This document shows positions 62,692 to 64,000 of a DNA stretch of 64,000 nucleotides, piece by piece. The notes beneath the pieces are model-generated. The model was not told the DNA's origin and did not search any database. It was given only the letters and a program-made list of their open reading frames with translations. How positions within the stretch are numbered: the stretch's first letter is position 1; each line of letters begins with the position of its first letter. A program made the translations under genes and the position numbers. Source of the stretch: UMGS1840 sp045661305 (GTDB taxonomy: Bacteria > Bacillota > Clostridia > UMGS1840); the NCBI GenBank assembly GCA_045661305.1, contig JAZRFJ010000036.1, forward strand, positions 1-64,000, given 5' to 3'.

Positions 62692-62763
62692 TGTCGTGCA
62701 GTTAGGTTTGCATTTCCAATAACCAAACGTGTTCGCAGAAAAAGCAAACCTAACTGCACGACA
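62692..62763. repeat. Perfect 20-bp inverted repeat with 32-nt loop
   Basis: Arms 62692-62711 (TGTCGTGCAGTTAGGTTTGC) and 62744-62763 are perfect complements. GC-richer than its surroundings. No T-run follows, so it is not an ordinary terminator. Adjacent to a DnaG-type zinc finger gene and a resolvase gene; it could be a single-strand origin, transfer origin, or recombination site. Confidence 0.8.
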
Positions 62764-62771
62764 CACTGCTT

Positions 62772-63098
62772 CTATATGTAATCTTGTTTCAATTCATCAT
62801 AAAGTTCTGTAACGGCTTGTTTGAAATCTATTTTTCTTCCGTTCTTGGCAGACCAATATGTGTGTAGGTCAATAACATCCCCACCAATACCACAGCCAAA
62901 ACACTTGAATCTGTTTTTCTGAGAATGATAGTAAAAAGACGGCTCTGTCTCGCTATGAAAAGGACATATAATCGGAGAATTCTCTTTCAATGGTCTGTTG
63001 CTTCCTTTATAATTAATGCATGGCACAATGTGTTTGTTTACATATTTAAGTACACTATAATTTTCTTTCACATGGTCTTTCATACCCCAAACTGTCAT
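62772..63098 (-). CDS. CHC2-type (DnaG-like) zinc finger protein
   Basis: 108 residues with a primase-type zinc ribbon: CPFHSETEPSFYYH, then FKCFGCGIGGDVIDL (Cys-x2-His ... Cys-x2-Cys). DnaG has the same motif at its N-terminus, but no TOPRIM domain follows. It may recruit a primase or bind the element's replication origin. AAGGAGGTGATGAT precedes the ATG. The next feature downstream is the inverted repeat at 62692-62763. Confidence 0.85.
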   Translation of the reverse strand: MTVWGMKDHVKENYSVLKYVNKHIVPCINYKGSNRPLKENSPIICPFHSETEPSFYYHSQKNRFKCFGCGIGGDVIDLHTYWSAKNGRKIDFKQAVTELYDELKQDYI

Positions 63099-63378
63099 AT
63101 CATCACCTCCTTAAGCCCATATTTTTATAAGTTTCATTTCTTCTCTTATTTCTCATTCTTATAGGTAGATTATAGATATTAAGCCCATAAACACAACCTT
63201 TAAAAATCCCACCACATCAACACTTATCACCATTTTTACACCACTGTAACTACCACAAACTTTATATAAAATTACAACAAATCTTAGAAAAATCCATTCA
63301 TATAGCAATGTAATCTACAACAATCTTTATAACATTACAACAGATATGAGAATTTTATAAATATGTCAGAACTAAAAA

Positions 63379-64000
63379 TCAGAAGCCCATATCTTTGAGA
63401 AATGCTTCTTCATCCCATTTGTTGCTCTGCTTTAAATTAATTCGTTTATCAAGACAGCTTGTAGTAACTTTGGGAATCTCGATGTCAAAAGATTGGTGTA
63501 TCGTTGGAAATAAACTTGCTCCGCAAATGATTTCTTCCATTGCTTTCAGAGCCCTTTTAATGTAGGTGTTTCTTTCATTTGCTGTTCTTAGCCCTTCAAG
63601 TTTGCTCCTAAACTGTGGTGTGCGTTCAATCAAGGATTTAACACTGATTCCGACATACTTTCGCAGTTCTCCTGCCCACAAAAACGACTGCAACAGTTGT
63701 TCCGCTAACAGTTCTCCATAAAGATTTCCATTTGCAAACGCGTGTCCTTTCAGCATTAGATTGTGAGTGTGTTCTTTAGGTTCTGTATCATTTATATTTT
63801 CAAAGAGATTGCTTTTTAGCCAATTAAAGTATCTCCCTCCGTAAAGTATGGTTTTTCCATCAAGTGCATTTTTCATAGGATAGAACATTTCGTGTTCTCC
63901 GACTATTGCCACAAGATTTTCATAGCTCTCCAAAATGCTTTTTATTTTCCGCATGTTATTAGCATAAAAGTTTTGATGAAGAAATTCTGCGATACTCGCT
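63379..64000 (-). CDS. Uncharacterised mobile-element protein, partial at its 5' end
   Basis: The frame is open from an internal ATG at 63954 back to the window edge without a stop, so the protein probably begins beyond 64000. At least 206 residues: ESYENLVAIVGEHEMFYP, GRYFNWLKSNLF, HNLMLKGHAFANGNLYGELL and a C-terminal KWDEEAFLKDMGF. No known domain recognised; helical and soluble. About 280 bp of AT-rich sequence lie between it and the zinc finger gene. Confidence 0.6.
   Translation of the reverse strand, partial: ASIAEFLHQNFYANNMRKIKSILESYENLVAIVGEHEMFYPMKNALDGKTILYGGRYFNWLKSNLFENINDTEPKEHTHNLMLKGHAFANGNLYGELLAEQLLQSFLWAGELRKYVGISVKSLIERTPQFRSKLEGLRTANERNTYIKRALKAMEEIICGASLFPTIHQSFDIEIPKVTTSCLDKRINLKQSNKWDEEAFLKDMGF

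Larger units (their letters stand above)
53280..64000. mobile_element. Integrated mobile element, left end at tRNA-Ser(GCT), right end beyond the window
   Basis: From 53280 the gene content changes to a large serine recombinase, several resolvase-like genes, a restriction-modification system, a DnaG-type zinc finger protein and unknown genes, with no core genes up to 64000. The recombinase gene lies 61 bp from the tRNA 3' end. The exact attachment site is not visible because only one junction is in the window. Confidence 0.75.

Noticed and set aside
63110..63190. Repeated AAGCCCATA strings near the zinc finger gene as iterons
   Set aside because: Few copies, irregular spacing, and one is part of a ribosome-site region; not enough for an origin claim.

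Overview
The window looks like a chromosomal segment of a low-GC, strictly anaerobic, endospore-forming member of the Clostridia (Bacillota). The evidence is a complete spoIIIAA-AH operon, an alpha/beta-type small acid-soluble spore protein, a GerM-domain lipoprotein, PolC, class III (oxygen-sensitive) ribonucleotide reductase, an [FeFe] hydrogenase, electron-bifurcating flavoenzymes, and AGGAGG-type ribosome binding sites throughout. I cannot name the genus from sequence alone.

Layout. 1-440: the 5' end of a 16S rRNA gene (minus strand) with a consensus promoter. 441-14.7 kb: housekeeping genes (SanA/YdcF-like, hemolysin III family, hpt, glnS, gltX, a KDPG-aldolase/VOC fusion, polC, nrdG, nrdD with NrdR boxes, ylmC). 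14.7-30.1 kb: a 14-gene minus-strand redox cluster. In transcription order it reads nfnA, nfnB, fumC, hdrB, hdrC, hdrA, an MvhD/FlxD-like gene, two iron-sulfur subunits, FlxA-like, frdB, frdA, an AspT-family exchanger and a group-B-like [FeFe] hydrogenase. 30.4-36.3 kb: sporulation genes, with two copies of an unusual structured repeat next to stop codons. 36.4-52.9 kb: pckG, rsmA, a YabE-like 3D protein, tRNA-Leu, nitroreductase, LMW-PTP, pfkA, tex, mrnC, and a UDP-GlcNAc precursor operon (glmS ribozyme, glmS, glmM, a GlmU C-terminal domain), then a GerM lipoprotein and a secreted-type nuclease. 53.05-53.28 kb: two tRNA-Ser genes. From 53.28 kb to the window end: a mobile element starting with a large serine recombinase. 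It carries a controller-like HTH gene and a single-chain restriction-modification enzyme, one intact resolvase, two resolvase-like proteins lacking catalytic residues, a DnaG-type zinc finger protein, and a partial gene leaving the window.

How the genes fit together. The most striking system is the redox cluster. It combines fumarase, a soluble (anchor-less) fumarate reductase, a complete HdrABC plus Flx-type NADH module, NfnAB, a dicarboxylate/amino-acid exchanger and a hydrogenase. I infer a cytoplasmic fumarate-reducing pathway in which NADH oxidation is bifurcated to ferredoxin and, directly or through the HdrB site, to fumarate; ferredoxin could then feed Nfn and hydrogenase. Near-perfect Rex (NADH/NAD+ sensor) operators lie in the leader of this cluster and of pckG, which makes oxaloacetate from PEP, so both arms of a PEP-to-succinate route appear to be under one redox switch.

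CDS starts were moved from the longest open frame to an internal start where a clear Shine-Dalgarno or a family rule demanded it; this is stated in each entry. No searches or folding programs were run.
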